A stretch of 33,637 bases of DNA from Bacteroidales bacterium (GTDB taxonomy: Bacteria > Bacteroidota > Bacteroidia > Bacteroidales > UBA932), in the NCBI GenBank assembly GCA_017962925.1, contig JAGCUK010000052.1, positions 1-33,637 of the forward strand, in the 5' to 3' direction. A model generated the notes under the pieces. The model saw only the letters and a program-made list of their open reading frames with translations. It was not told where the DNA came from and ran no database searches. How positions within the stretch are numbered: the stretch's first letter is position 1; every line of letters starts with the position of its first letter. Shown in pieces: positions 1 to 8,611 of the stretch. Made by a program: the position numbers and the translations under genes.

Positions 1-591
1 ATGGTGCGAGGCGTGCTTGATGCGGTAGAGGATAGGGTCGCGGAACATCATGTTCGGATGCGCCATATCTATCTTCGCGCGGAGAACCTTGGCTCCGTCT
101 TCATACTTGCCATCCCGCATTTCGCGGAAGATCTTCAGATTCTCTTCGGGGGTGCGGTTGCGCCAGGGGCTCTCCTTTCCGGGAGTTTCCACGGTGCCGC
201 GCCCTGCGCTGATCTCCTCTTGAGTCTGGTCATCTACATAAGCCAGACCGCGCTGGATCAGCTGTTCGGCCCACTCATAGAGATGGTCGAAATAGTCGGA
301 GGCGTAAAGCTCCTTCTCCCAATGGAAGCCGAGCCACTTGATGTCTTCTTTGATGGCATCTACGTATTCGGTATCTTCCTTGGTGGGGTTGGTATCATCG
401 TATCGGAGATTGGTTTTTCCGCCATATTTCTGGGCGAGACCGAAGTTGATGCAAAGGCTCTTTGCGTGCCCCAGATGCAGGTATCCGTTGGGCTCCGGAG
501 GGAAACGGGTAAGGATAGAATCTACCTTTCCGGACTTTAGGTCGTTTTCGATAATCTCCTCGAGAAAATTCAGTTTGCGTTCTTCTTCCAT
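1..591 (-). CDS. glnS: Glutaminyl-tRNA synthetase (GlnRS), 5' part only
   Basis: Class I aminoacyl-tRNA synthetase that charges tRNA-Gln with glutamine in the cytoplasm. The reading frame starts at the ATG complementary to 589-591 and stays open for 197 codons to the window edge, so the C-terminal two thirds lie outside. Residues 30-50 carry the GlnRS/GluRS signature [15 protein letters not shown], including the HIGH-type ATP-binding motif (HLGH, residues 39-42), and are followed by LRYDDTNP, which is typical of GlnRS. The start is supported by a Bacteroidota promoter just upstream (614-644). A non-discriminating GluRS is the main alternative, but the PPEPNG form and the long acidic N-terminus favour GlnRS. 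No anomaly is visible in the part present. Confidence 0.93.
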   Translation of the reverse strand, partial: MEEERKLNFLEEIIENDLKSGKVDSILTRFPPEPNGYLHLGHAKSLCINFGLAQKYGGKTNLRYDDTNPTKEDTEYVDAIKEDIKWLGFHWEKELYASDYFDHLYEWAEQLIQRGLAYVDDQTQEEISAGRGTVETPGKESPWRNRTPEENLKIFREMRDGKYEDGAKVLRAKIDMAHPNMMFRDPILYRIKHASHH

Positions 592-613
592 TGCTTTCTA
601 TTGTATTAACTTA

Positions 614-644
614 CAAAAATAGGAACTATTTCGTAATTCTGCAA
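614..644 (-). promoter_or_regulatory. Bacteroidota-type promoter of glnS
   Basis: Read on the minus strand, 621-614 is TATTTTTG, an exact TAnnTTTG -7 box, and TTG lies 20 bases upstream at 644-642. The box is 22 bases from the glnS start codon, giving a short leader. Confidence 0.7.
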
Positions 645-971
645 TTTCCGACGGTTAATAAATACAGGCAAGTTCTTTTGGTCTTTTATGTAATAAAAGT
701 GTCAAATATTTTACTATATTTGCCACTGATAGCTGAATGTACTTTACTTTAGCGCATTCGTAAATAGCGATACGTTAATATGAAAACTTCAGGATTGATA
801 ATTCGGCGGGTAGTTAGTATTAGTGAAAAGGCATATGACATTCAGTCACAAAGGTAAAATATATTTCTGGATTCCTTTTGTGGTTTGGCACGTTTTAGCC
901 CTTTTCTGATCCAAACCCCCGGTTGCAGAAGGGGATCTGCTACGCTTCTCGTCATAATTGCGCCAAATACC
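645..971. other. Gene-free stretch with several inverted repeats
   Basis: No convincing coding frame. An 8-base inverted repeat CTGAATGT/ACATTCAG lies at 733-740 and 838-845. A hairpin CACAAAGG/CCTTTTGTG with one bulged T lies at 847-854 and 874-882. A GC-rich hairpin with GATCC/GGATC outer pairs lies at 908-937. A plus-strand TATATTTG (715-722) matches a -7 box, but I find no -33 element at normal spacing. The stretch may hold a structured RNA or be the long spacer between glnS and the small RNA at 972-1075; neither is proven. Confidence 0.35.
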
Positions 972-1010
972 AAAAAAAACTAAAACCACCCGGGTAGCCG
1001 AGTGGTTTCA
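972..1010 (-). terminator. Intrinsic terminator of the small RNA
   Basis: On the minus strand AAACCACTCGG (1008-998) pairs with CCGGGTGGTTT (993-983) around a CTAC tetraloop, with one G-U pair. It is followed by a run of eight T at 979-972. The plus-strand side lacks an equally good T run directly after the stem, so the terminator acts mainly leftward. Confidence 0.75.
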
Positions 1011-1075
1011 GAAGGAGTCTTTTTGGTTTTGGCGACAGAAGTGCTATCCCTTTTACTATCGCCCCTCATCCTTCC
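972..1075 (-). ncRNA. Candidate small structured RNA, unnamed
   Basis: This is a complete transcription unit on the minus strand. A promoter (1081-1111) is followed by an expected start near 1075. The body folds simply: GAAGGA (1074-1069) pairs with TCCTTC (1016-1011) and encloses an 8-bp stem GGCGATAG/CTGTCGCC (1063-1056 with 1038-1031, one G-U pair). It ends in an intrinsic terminator: an 11-bp stem (1008-998 with 993-983), a CTAC loop, then TTAG and eight T (979-972). I do not recognise the family: it lacks the SRP RNA motif and does not look like tRNA, tmRNA or RNase P RNA. It could be an attenuated glnS leader, but glnS has its own promoter about 330 bases further on, which favours an independent RNA. 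Confidence 0.6.
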
Positions 1076-1080
1076 AATGG

Positions 1081-1111
1081 CAAAGATATAATTTTTATTT
1101 TGACACGCAAA
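1081..1111 (-). promoter_or_regulatory. Bacteroidota-type promoter of the small RNA
   Basis: On the minus strand TTTG (1111-1108), 19 bases, then TATCTTTG (1088-1081). Both elements match the Bacteroidota consensus TTTG/TAnnTTTG at ideal spacing, the best promoter match in the window. Confidence 0.7.
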
Positions 1112-1156
1112 ATGTTTTGCGAAAAACAGGACTACGGAAAAAAGCGAAAATAAATG

Positions 1157-1187
1157 TTGTAAGAGTGAAAGAAATCTCTTACATTTG
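1157..1187 (+). promoter_or_regulatory. Bacteroidota-type promoter of yicC
   Basis: TTG (1157-1159), 20 bases, then TACATTTG (1180-1187), matching TAnnTTTG. The expected transcript start near 1193 leaves a leader of about 24 bases before the yicC ATG at 1217. Confidence 0.7.
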
Positions 1188-1216
1188 AAGGTTAGTTTTT
1201 CTTGAAGGGTAGTTCT

Positions 1217-2119
1217 ATGATTAAATCTATGACTGGCTACGGCAAGGCAGAGGTCACTCTGGTTGCCGGTAAATTGACCGTTGAAATCCGGACGCTGAAT
1301 TCCAAGTCGGCGGACGTCAGTATCAAAAGCTCCTTACTCCCGAAAGATAAAGATTTGCTCATCCGGCAGAAGATTGCGGACAAGCTGGTTCGCGGGACAA
1401 TCGACGTGTTCCTGACTTTCGAGGCAAATGCATCGGAGAATGCCAAGGTGGTGGATGCTGCGCTGGTGATGGATTATTATACTCAGGTGCAGCAGATCCG
1501 CAGCGGCCTGCCCGGTTTTGCGATGGGTTCGATGGAAGGCAACGACAGGATGAATAACGAGATTCTGGCCTCCGTGCTGCGCTTCCCTGACGTGATCGCT
1601 TCCAAGAAAGATGAAATAATCACCGAGGCCAACTGGCCCGAGGTTGAGGCCGCCTTCGACGCCGCCCTGGAAGAGGTGGATAAGTACCGCAGGCATGAAG
1701 GAGAGGCACTTTATAAGGATGTCACCGGCCGGGTGCAGAACATCCTCGATCTCGAGAATGAGGTTGAGAATTTCGAGTCTGAGCGCGTCGAGGTTGTTCG
1801 CGAACGCATCCTCAAGGCTGCCGAAGAGCTCCAGGTCAAACTCGACAAGGAACGTTTCGAGCAAGAGATGATCTTCTGGCTCGAGAAATACGATATCAAC
1901 GAAGAAAAGGTTCGTCTGCGCCAGCACTGCGCATACTTCTTGGATACCATAGATAATGAGCCCTGCCCGGGCAAGAAGTTGGGATTCATCATCCAGGAAA
2001 TGGGCAGGGAAATCAATACTACTGGCTCCAAGGCCAACAATGCCTCCATTCAGAAACTGGTGGTGCGCATGAAAGACGAACTCGAAAAGATTCGCGAACA
2101 ATCCATGAATATCCTGTAA
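1217..2119 (+). CDS. yicC: YicC/YloC family endoribonuclease
   Basis: A 300-residue protein of the YicC/YloC family, cytoplasmic endoribonucleases known from Escherichia coli (small-RNA turnover) and Bacillus. The start at 1217 gives the family N-terminus MIKSMTGYG; an in-frame TTG at 1202 is possible but would add residues the family lacks, and the promoter at 1157-1187 suits the ATG. The C-terminal DUF1732 part shows EMGREINTTGSKANN, the conserved and probably catalytic block. The stop codon is one base from the next start, so it is probably co-transcribed with the glutamine synthetase gene. In many Bacteroidota yicC is followed by guanylate kinase (gmk); here it is not. Confidence 0.93.
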   Translation: MIKSMTGYGKAEVTLVAGKLTVEIRTLNSKSADVSIKSSLLPKDKDLLIRQKIADKLVRGTIDVFLTFEANASENAKVVDAALVMDYYTQVQQIRSGLPGFAMGSMEGNDRMNNEILASVLRFPDVIASKKDEIITEANWPEVEAAFDAALEEVDKYRRHEGEALYKDVTGRVQNILDLENEVENFESERVEVVRERILKAAEELQVKLDKERFEQEMIFWLEKYDINEEKVRLRQHCAYFLDTIDNEPCPGKKLGFIIQEMGREINTTGSKANNASIQKLVVRMKDELEKIREQSMNIL

Positions 2120-2120
2120 T

Positions 2121-4298
2121 ATGGGAAATTTAAGATCAAAAATTATCCTGGATGCCTTCAAGAAGAAGGCCATAGAGATTCCCGCTCCTGAAAGCGAGGT
2201 CTCACGCTGGTTCGGTGAGCTTGTCTTCACCCGAGACAAGATGCGCCGCTACCTGGACCCTTCCACCTTCGAGGCCCTCGCCAAGTGCATTGACGAAGGC
2301 TCGTCGCTAGATCTCGAAACTGCAGACAAGGTTGCTGCAGGTATGAAAAAATGGGCTCTGGAGCAAGGTGTAACCCACATTACCCACTGGTTCCAGCCCC
2401 TAACCGACGGCACTGCCGAGAAGCACGACTCCCTCATCGACTACGATGGAAAGGGGGGAGTGATCGAGACCTTCACGGGCAAGTCCCTGGTGCAGCAGGA
2501 GCCGGATGCCTCCAGCTTCCCCAACGGCGGTATTCGCGCCACTTTCGAGGCTCGCGGATATACCGCATGGGATCCGGCATCCCCTGTGTTTATCCAGGAC
2601 GATACCCTCTGCATTCCCACGGTGTTCGTCGCGTACACCGGCGAGGCTCTGGACTTCAAGACCCCGTTGAAGCGCGCCATCAAGGCTGTAGGGGACGCCG
2701 CCCTGCCGATTTGCAATCTTTTTGATCCCAAGGCGAAGCGGGTTTTTGCATACCTCGGATGGGAGCAGGAGTATTTCCTGGTAGATGAGGATATCTATGC
2801 TGCGCGCCCGGACCTGATGATAACCGGCCGCACCCTGATGGGCCATGAATCCAGCAAGAATCAGCAGCTGGATGACCATTATTTCGGTGCCATTCCTTCC
2901 CGTGTGGCTGCGTTCATGAAGGACCTTGAAACGGAAGGCTACAAGCTTGGTATTCCGCTGAAAACCAGGCACAAAGAGGTTGCGCCCAACCAGTTCGAGT
3001 TCGCCCCTATCTTCGGAGAACTGAACCTCTCCAACGATCAGAACCAGCAGATAATGAATATCATGCACAAGGTTGCCCGCAAGCACGGCTTTGTGGTGCT
3101 GCTTCACGAGAAACCCTTCGCGGGAGTGAACGGAAGCGGCAAGCATAACAACTGGAGCCTTGGCACCGACACCGGAGTGAATCTCTTCGCTCCCGGAAAG
3201 GACGCCCTGGGCAATTTGCAGTTCATCACATTCTTCGTGAATACTCTCTACGCCGTGCAGAGGCACAACGGCCTGCTGAAAGCATCTATCTCATCTGCAA
3301 CCAACGCCCATCGTCTGGGCGCGAACGAGGCTCCTCCGGCAATTGTATCAGCCTTTGTGGGCAGGACAATGCATGAGGTGCTGGAGAAGTTGGTGGAGCT
3401 TCCTTCCGGAACGCCTATCGAGATCGCTGGCAAGAAGGGAACTTCCGTAGGTGCCATCGGCATCCCCGAAATCTTCGTAGACAATACCGACCGCAACCGC
3501 ACATCTCCTTTCGCCTTTACCGGCAACAGGTTCGAGTTCCGCGCGGTAGGCTCCAGTGCGAATTGCGCCGGCGCGATGATTACTCTCAACACTGCCGTTG
3601 CCGAGCAGCTTCTTGATTTCAAAGCCTCGCTTGACGCGGAGATTGCCGCCGGCAAGGAACTGAACGTGGCAGTGGTAGATACCCTCAAGCCTCTGATAGA
3701 GAGCATCTTGAAGGTGGTCTGCTTCGAGGGTAACGGATATTCCGAAGAGTGGAAGAAAGAAGCGAAGAAGCGTGGTTTGGACACCGAGAACGTGGTGCCC
3801 AGGATGATAATGGAGTATCTGAAGGATGATGCCGTGAAGATGTTTACCCGTTGCGGTGTCTTCTCCGAGAGGGAACTTCACGCAAGGAATGAGGTCAAAC
3901 TCGAGACCTATGTCAAGAAGATCCAGATCGAAGCCCGTGTGATGGGGCGTATGGCGCTCAACCATATCATTCCCGCTGCGCTCGAATATCAGACCAAACT
4001 CCTCCAGAACGCATCCTTGCAGAAGGAACTGCTTGGCGCAGACGCTCCCGCCGTGGAGATAGATCTGGCAAGGCAGATATCCTCTCTCGTCGCGGATATC
4101 AGGAAGAAGGTCGTGGATATGACCGAGGCACGCAAGAAAGCCAACAAGCAGGAAGACGCTTTCGAGAAGGCGCTGGCCTACAGTGCGATAGCAGATATGC
4201 TGCCGGGCATCAGAAAGCCAATCGACGACCTCGAAGAGATCGTCGATAATGCCACCTGGCCGCTGCCCAAGTACCGCGAGTTGCTATTTATTTCTTAG
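2121..4298 (+). CDS. glnN: Glutamine synthetase type III
   Basis: ATP-dependent ligation of ammonia to glutamate, the main ammonium-assimilation step in the cytoplasm. The 725-residue length is that of the dodecameric type III enzyme, much longer than types I and II. Characteristic blocks are visible: the N-terminal GSIII domain (residues about 15-180), then GWEQEYFLVD with the metal-binding Glu, KEVAPNQFEFAPIF, GVNGSGKHNNWS around the ATP/glutamate site, and an Arg-rich GNRFEFRAVGSS block near residue 470. The C-terminal 200 residues are helical, as in the family. It follows yicC by one base, and its last 11 bases overlap the convergent GH3 gene. It could equally be named glnA3. Confidence 0.95.
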   Translation: MGNLRSKIILDAFKKKAIEIPAPESEVSRWFGELVFTRDKMRRYLDPSTFEALAKCIDEGSSLDLETADKVAAGMKKWALEQGVTHITHWFQPLTDGTAEKHDSLIDYDGKGGVIETFTGKSLVQQEPDASSFPNGGIRATFEARGYTAWDPASPVFIQDDTLCIPTVFVAYTGEALDFKTPLKRAIKAVGDAALPICNLFDPKAKRVFAYLGWEQEYFLVDEDIYAARPDLMITGRTLMGHESSKNQQLDDHYFGAIPSRVAAFMKDLETEGYKLGIPLKTRHKEVAPNQFEFAPIFGELNLSNDQNQQIMNIMHKVARKHGFVVLLHEKPFAGVNGSGKHNNWSLGTDTGVNLFAPGKDALGNLQFITFFVNTLYAVQRHNGLLKASISSATNAHRLGANEAPPAIVSAFVGRTMHEVLEKLVELPSGTPIEIAGKKGTSVGAIGIPEIFVDNTDRNRTSPFAFTGNRFEFRAVGSSANCAGAMITLNTAVAEQLLDFKASLDAEIAAGKELNVAVVDTLKPLIESILKVVCFEGNGYSEEWKKEAKKRGLDTENVVPRMIMEYLKDDAVKMFTRCGVFSERELHARNEVKLETYVKKIQIEARVMGRMALNHIIPAALEYQTKLLQNASLQKELLGADAPAVEIDLARQISSLVADIRKKVVDMTEARKKANKQEDAFEKALAYSAIADMLPGIRKPIDDLEEIVDNATWPLPKYRELLFIS

Positions 4299-6561
4299 GC
4301 TCGCAGGCGCGGGTCGTGGGATAATTCTTTGCTGATCCGACCTTGAACGTGGCCTCTGCCAGAGGCTTGGTCGAGTCTGCTCCGAAGTATGCCTTATATG
4401 TGCCCTTGGCCGTCTCCCAGCGGGATTTTGCGCTGTTGAAGGAGGCGAGCTGGCGGACCGGCACTGTGAAATTCAGAGTCTCGCTTTCGCCTGGGGCGAG
4501 GAGTTTCGTCTTTCCGAATTCCTTAAGCTCCACTGCGGGTTTGTCCTTGAAACCCCCGAGAGGGGCGTGCACATAGAGACCGACCGCTTCCTTGCCGGCC
4601 ACTTTGCCGGTGTTGGTGACGGTGACCGAGGCATAGACCTTATCTCCCTTGACCTTTACCTGGGCGGCTGAATACTCGAAGCTGGTGTAGCTGAGGCCGA
4701 ATCCGAAGGGATAGGCAACGGGCTTGCTCTGAGTGCAGAACCAGCGGTATCCTACGTAAATTCCTTCGGTGTAATCTGTGTAGGCGATGTTCTTGAAAGG
4801 CAGTCCGCGGCGTTCCGGGTGAACCGCACTCTCGTTTGCTTTATCGCTGATAAAGTTATAAGGGAAGTCCTCGGCTCCGGGGGTATCGAAGTAGTCGATA
4901 GGGAAGGTCATGGGGAGTTTTCCGGAAGGGTTAGCCTTGCCGGTAAGAACGTCGGCGATAGCATTTCCAGCCTCTTCGCCAGGGAGCCATGCGCACAGGA
5001 TAGCATCCGGCAGATAGCTCCAGGAAGCGGTTTCGATGGGGCTGCAGATGTTCAGCACCACAATCACCTTCTTGCCGGCGGCCTGATAGACCTCGCATAC
5101 ATTCTCCAGCAGGTTCTTTTCATTCTCTTGAATCAGGAAATCCTGGCTGAGGATACGGTCGCGGGCCTCTCCCGAGGTGCGTCCTAGGGTGATGATGGCA
5201 TAATCGCTGCGCTTGGCGGCCTCTTCGATCAGCCCGCGGGTGATCTCGAGTTCCGGCTTCTGGGCATGTCCAACGTGGGTGTTGACCTTATGGTTGTAGA
5301 GAAGGTCTTCGCTGATGAAGGCCGCGTAGTTCTTGTAGAGTTTCTGGAGTTTGGCATCCACATTTATGCCCGCTGCCTCCAGACCTTCATCCAACTGGCG
5401 GACATAGGGGCAGAATACGAATGCCGCTCCGTTGCCGCCAGGAATCATATCATAGGAATATACTCCGAACAGGGCTGCGTTGCCTTTTGCCACCGGCAGT
5501 GCGCCATTGTTCTTGAGAAGCACCATGCCATCGGTTGCAAGCTCCCTGGCGGCCTTTGCACCTGCTTTCAGGTCCGGATTGAGGGTGCGCTGAGAGCCTT
5601 TGAAGGAAGGAGTCTTCACAATCAGTTCGAGGAGGGTGGCAACGCAACGGTCGAGATCCTCCATCTTGAGACTGCCGTCCTTCAGGCACTCGAGGATGTG
5701 CTCGGTCTGAACCGGATGTCCGCCCATCAGGAGGTCGGAGCGTGCATGCAGCTGCTTGGGAGTGTTGCGCTTGCCCGTCCAGTCCGTCATCACCAGACCC
5801 TTGAACCCGAAGTCCTTGCGGAGGATATTGGTCAGAAGGTCATAGCTCTCCTGGGTGTATTCCCCGTTCAAATAGTTGTAGGAGGACATTATCGTCCAGG
5901 GCTGGGAGTCCCTGACACAGAGCTCGAAGGCCTTCACGTAAAGCTCCCTGAGGGTTCTGGTATCCATGCGGGAATCTCCGTCCAGACGGTTGGTCTCCTG
6001 GTTGTTGGCTGCAAAGTGCTTGGCGGATGTGCCGACGCCCTTGTCCTGCACTCCGTTCACATATGCAGCGGCGATCAGACCGGTGAGTACCGGATCTTCG
6101 GAGAAATACTCGAAGTTCCTGCCGTTCAGAGGGTTACGCAGAAGATTCATGCCCGGGCCAAGGATAACATCGTTACCCATGGCAAGACATTCGTCTCCGA
6201 TTACCTGTCCAATTTCATAAGCAGTTGCCTTGTTCCAGGATGCTGCTGCGAGAAGACCTCCGGGAAGGCTGGTTGTAGGATTCTTGTCCAGCCTGATGCC
6301 GACGGGGCCGTCCATCAGAACGATAGGCGGAATCCCGAGGCGGGGGATAGCATAGGTGATGCCTCCCGTGCCAGGCAGGAAGATATCCTTATACGGAGGA
6401 ACGCTCCGGTCGCGAACGCCCACCACAAATGCCGCCTTTTCTTCGACGGTCATCGCTTTGACTATCTGCGGAATGTTGTCTTTGCTCAGTTTCGGCTGTG
6501 CGGAAAGTGCCGCGCAGGCTATGCCCAGGCAGCAGATGGAAAAGAAAAGTCTTTTAATCAT
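4288..6561 (-). CDS. Glycoside hydrolase family 3, probable beta-glucosidase
   Basis: A 757-residue secreted or periplasmic exo-glycosidase that would release sugars from the non-reducing end of oligosaccharides. Residues 1-21 form a signal peptide (LFFSICCLGIACAALSA). The GH3 N-terminal barrel carries KHFAANNQETNR (181-192) and the nucleophile Asp260 in GLVMTDW. The second domain has RTSGEARDR, the usual acid/base region, and a fibronectin III-like domain closes the C-terminus. Its start overlaps the ROK regulator stop by four bases, so it is the second gene of that pair and probably under ROK control. Its 3' end overlaps the convergent glutamine synthetase gene by 11 bases. Substrate (glucoside, xyloside or other) cannot be decided here. 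Confidence 0.92.
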   Translation of the reverse strand: MIKRLFFSICCLGIACAALSAQPKLSKDNIPQIVKAMTVEEKAAFVVGVRDRSVPPYKDIFLPGTGGITYAIPRLGIPPIVLMDGPVGIRLDKNPTTSLPGGLLAAASWNKATAYEIGQVIGDECLAMGNDVILGPGMNLLRNPLNGRNFEYFSEDPVLTGLIAAAYVNGVQDKGVGTSAKHFAANNQETNRLDGDSRMDTRTLRELYVKAFELCVRDSQPWTIMSSYNYLNGEYTQESYDLLTNILRKDFGFKGLVMTDWTGKRNTPKQLHARSDLLMGGHPVQTEHILECLKDGSLKMEDLDRCVATLLELIVKTPSFKGSQRTLNPDLKAGAKAARELATDGMVLLKNNGALPVAKGNAALFGVYSYDMIPGGNGAAFVFCPYVRQLDEGLEAAGINVDAKLQKLYKNYAAFISEDLLYNHKVNTHVGHAQKPELEITRGLIEEAAKRSDYAIITLGRTSGEARDRILSQDFLIQENEKNLLENVCEVYQAAGKKVIVVLNICSPIETASWSYLPDAILCAWLPGEEAGNAIADVLTGKANPSGKLPMTFPIDYFDTPGAEDFPYNFISDKANESAVHPERRGLPFKNIAYTDYTEGIYVGYRWFCTQSKPVAYPFGFGLSYTSFEYSAAQVKVKGDKVYASVTVTNTGKVAGKEAVGLYVHAPLGGFKDKPAVELKEFGKTKLLAPGESETLNFTVPVRQLASFNSAKSRWETAKGTYKAYFGADSTKPLAEATFKVGSAKNYPTTRACEPKK

Positions 6562-7724
6562 ATTTGATTCAGGTATTTGCTACGTGAAAGCAGGCAGTCT
6601 CCGATTGCACCGGCACTGCGCCCGAGTTTGGAGAAGCGTATCTTGGTGTCTGCGCTGACCTTGCTCAGAGAATATTTGTTGACGGCGGTGCGGATGGGCA
6701 GCATCAGATAGTCCCTGCCCACAATCAGGCGGCCGCCAATCACCACCAGACCGGGGTTGAAGATGTTGATCAGACCTGCCAAGCCGCGGCCGAGGGTCTC
6801 GCCGATGGCACCGATACCTTCGATGGCCAGCACGTCTTCATCCTCCACCGCATCCAGCACATTCTGGAGGGTGATATCTCCATTTTCCTTGTAGATGTTG
6901 TAGAGGGAGGAGCGGCGCCCTTCCTTTAGTTTGCCCACGATCCAGCGGGTGAGGGCGGAACCGGATGCGCCGGTTTCGAGGCATCCGACCTTGCCGCAAC
7001 GGCAGATGATATCGTTCTCCAGCAGCGGCACGTGGCCGAATTCGCCGGAGAAACCGGATTTGCCATAATAGAGCTTGCCGTCCAGAATCATGCCCATCCC
7101 CAGGCCCCAGCTGAGGTTGATGAAGAGCATGTCGGGATCTGCCTTGTTGCCCATTACCATATACTCGCCGAAGGTCATGGCGCGGGAGTCGTTCTCTATA
7201 TTCACCGGGGTGCCCAGTTCGCGCTGGAAGATGTCCTTGAGGGGGATGTCGTCGCTCACGAAATAAGAGAGACTGAAGCCCTTTTCGGGATTAACCCTGC
7301 CGGAGAGGCTGATGCCTATGCCGAGGACCTTGTCCCAGACTATTCCGGAACCGGTCACCTCTTCTTTGATCTTCTTGCAGATGGTGCGGAAGGAGTCCGC
7401 ATTGGCCTCGAGAACGAATGAAATGTCCTGGATGAAGAACTTCAGATTACCGGTGAAATCGGCTATCGCGATGTGGATGTGCTGACGCGCAACGTCCACT
7501 CCCACAAAGTATCCTGCTTCGGGATTAAGACCATAGGTATTCGGCCTTCTGCCGCCGCTGGTGCCTACTTTTCCTTTTTCTGTGAGGAAGCCCTCCGAGA
7601 TGAGTTCTGCAACCAGTTTCGTGACGGTCGGCACACTGACAGCCAGTTCTCTGCTGAAGTCCGCAATGCTGCAGTCGCCGTTTTTAATGCAAAGTTCTAT
7701 GATACCTTTTTGGGCAGTTGTCAT
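6558..7724 (-). CDS. ROK family transcriptional regulator
   Basis: A 388-residue sugar-sensing repressor of the NagC/Mlc kind. Residues 5-60 form a winged helix-turn-helix (DFSRELAVSVPTVTKLVAEL), so this is the regulator form and not the short sugar kinase. The ROK body follows: GVDVAR (75-80) as phosphate loop, ENDSRA (177-182) with the Asp of the kinase site, and the zinc site GH(231)...CRCGKVGCLE with Cys241, Cys243 and Cys248. The four-base overlap with the downstream GH3 glycosidase suggests it controls uptake or cleavage of the sugar that enzyme releases and probably represses its own operon. The retained Asp leaves open a residual kinase activity. Confidence 0.92.
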   Translation of the reverse strand: MTTAQKGIIELCIKNGDCSIADFSRELAVSVPTVTKLVAELISEGFLTEKGKVGTSGGRRPNTYGLNPEAGYFVGVDVARQHIHIAIADFTGNLKFFIQDISFVLEANADSFRTICKKIKEEVTGSGIVWDKVLGIGISLSGRVNPEKGFSLSYFVSDDIPLKDIFQRELGTPVNIENDSRAMTFGEYMVMGNKADPDMLFINLSWGLGMGMILDGKLYYGKSGFSGEFGHVPLLENDIICRCGKVGCLETGASGSALTRWIVGKLKEGRRSSLYNIYKENGDITLQNVLDAVEDEDVLAIEGIGAIGETLGRGLAGLINIFNPGLVVIGGRLIVGRDYLMLPIRTAVNKYSLSKVSADTKIRFSKLGRSAGAIGDCLLSRSKYLNQI

Positions 7725-7744
7725 AAGTCTTAGTGTTCGATATA

Positions 7745-7752
7745 CAAAATTA
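7745..7752 (-). promoter_or_regulatory. Probable -7 box of the ROK-GH3 operon
   Basis: On the minus strand TAATTTTG matches TAnnTTTG, 20 bases before the ROK start codon. No clear TTTG is seen at normal distance upstream, so the promoter may be weak or activator-dependent. Confidence 0.45.
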
Positions 7753-7764
7753 ATAAATATTTAG

Positions 7765-7772
7765 TACTTTTG
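7765..7772 (+). promoter_or_regulatory. Probable -7 box of the HAMP-trkH operon
   Basis: TACTTTTG matches TAnnTTTG, 26 bases before the ATG at 7799. The -33 element is not evident. It is only 12 bases from the oppositely directed box of the ROK operon, so the two promoters share DNA. Confidence 0.5.
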
Positions 7773-7798
7773 TAAAGTTTTTTAAAATATTTTAAAAA

Positions 7799-8611
7799 AT
7801 GAGAGAGAAGAGACTGTCGCTTAGAGCCAAGTTATACTTGAGCCTCCTTTCCATCGCCCTGGTGCTGCTGATTTCCAGCATCATCTCCGTCTTGGAATTC
7901 AGGCGGATGAGCTCTTATATCTCAGACATGGTCGCAGATAACATCGAGAGCATCAATGCAGCCCAGAAGTTGTATGACGATGCCAACGAGTATAACCTCA
8001 ATATTCTCTCGGTAATCGGAGATGAATCCTCCAACATCCGCCCGGAATTCGACGAGGTCGCATTCGCAATGCGTCTGGACAGCCTCCGCTCCTCTGCCCC
8101 CAACACTGTCGTGGCCCATCAGGCAGACTCCGTGCAGTATTCGTACGCAGCATATATGCTCACCTCTCTGGAACTTGAGGACGTGCTGCAGTCGGATTTT
8201 ATCGACACCCGCTCCTGGTATTTCGAACGCCTGCAGCCCCGTTACAACCGCCTGCGCAACGATATCGATGCTCTTTCAAGTGCTATCTACGATGAACTTG
8301 CAGATAATTCCGAGACCTTCCAGGGAGCTTTCTACAGAAGTATCATTCCCGGAATGGTCGCGGTTGCAGTCGGGCTGCTGCTGGTGCTGATGCTGTTGTT
8401 CTTCCTGGAATCCAATTACACCAAGCCCATCTACAGGATGCTCTCATCGCTCAAGAACTACCGGGCTTATGGTAGGAACTACAGTTACACCTTCGACGGT
8501 GACGATCAGCTGAGCGAGCTGAATACGGAAGTGCGAGAGTTGACGGAGGAGAACAGGATTCTGCGAAAACGCATCTCCGCCATGAAGAAATCATCTAGCA
8601 AAGAGAATTGA
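7799..8611 (+). CDS. HAMP-domain membrane protein without an output domain
   Basis: A 270-residue inner-membrane protein with the layout of a chemoreceptor or histidine-kinase sensor half. It has a short cytoplasmic N-terminus, TM1 at about 12-31, a helical periplasmic domain at 32-180 that looks like a four-helix-bundle sensor, TM2 at about 183-203, a HAMP linker at 204-255 (NYTKPIYRMLSSL), and a short coiled-coil tail ending in lysines and serines. There is no kinase, methyl-accepting, cyclase or phosphatase domain after HAMP. Its TGA stop overlaps the ATG of the TrkH-like gene by one base, so the two are translationally coupled and may act together. The function is unknown; the coupling makes a regulatory partner of the K+ transporter an attractive guess. 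Confidence 0.75.
   Translation: MREKRLSLRAKLYLSLLSIALVLLISSIISVLEFRRMSSYISDMVADNIESINAAQKLYDDANEYNLNILSVIGDESSNIRPEFDEVAFAMRLDSLRSSAPNTVVAHQADSVQYSYAAYMLTSLELEDVLQSDFIDTRSWYFERLQPRYNRLRNDIDALSSAIYDELADNSETFQGAFYRSIIPGMVAVAVGLLLVLMLLFFLESNYTKPIYRMLSSLKNYRAYGRNYSYTFDGDDQLSELNTEVRELTEENRILRKRISAMKKSSSKEN

Noticed and set aside
1-540. Long plus-strand open frame opposite glnS
   Set aside because: It has no recognisable motif, and the opposite strand encodes an unmistakable GlnRS N-terminus.
985-1015. tRNA-Ser-like D-arm sequence (GTAGCCGAGTGGTT)
   Set aside because: No acceptor, anticodon or T arm can be built around it. The bases are explained by the terminator stem on the other strand.
958-1188. 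Possible small plus-strand protein of 76 residues
   Set aside because: It covers the small-RNA terminator and promoter and the yicC promoter, and its residues look like translated non-coding DNA.
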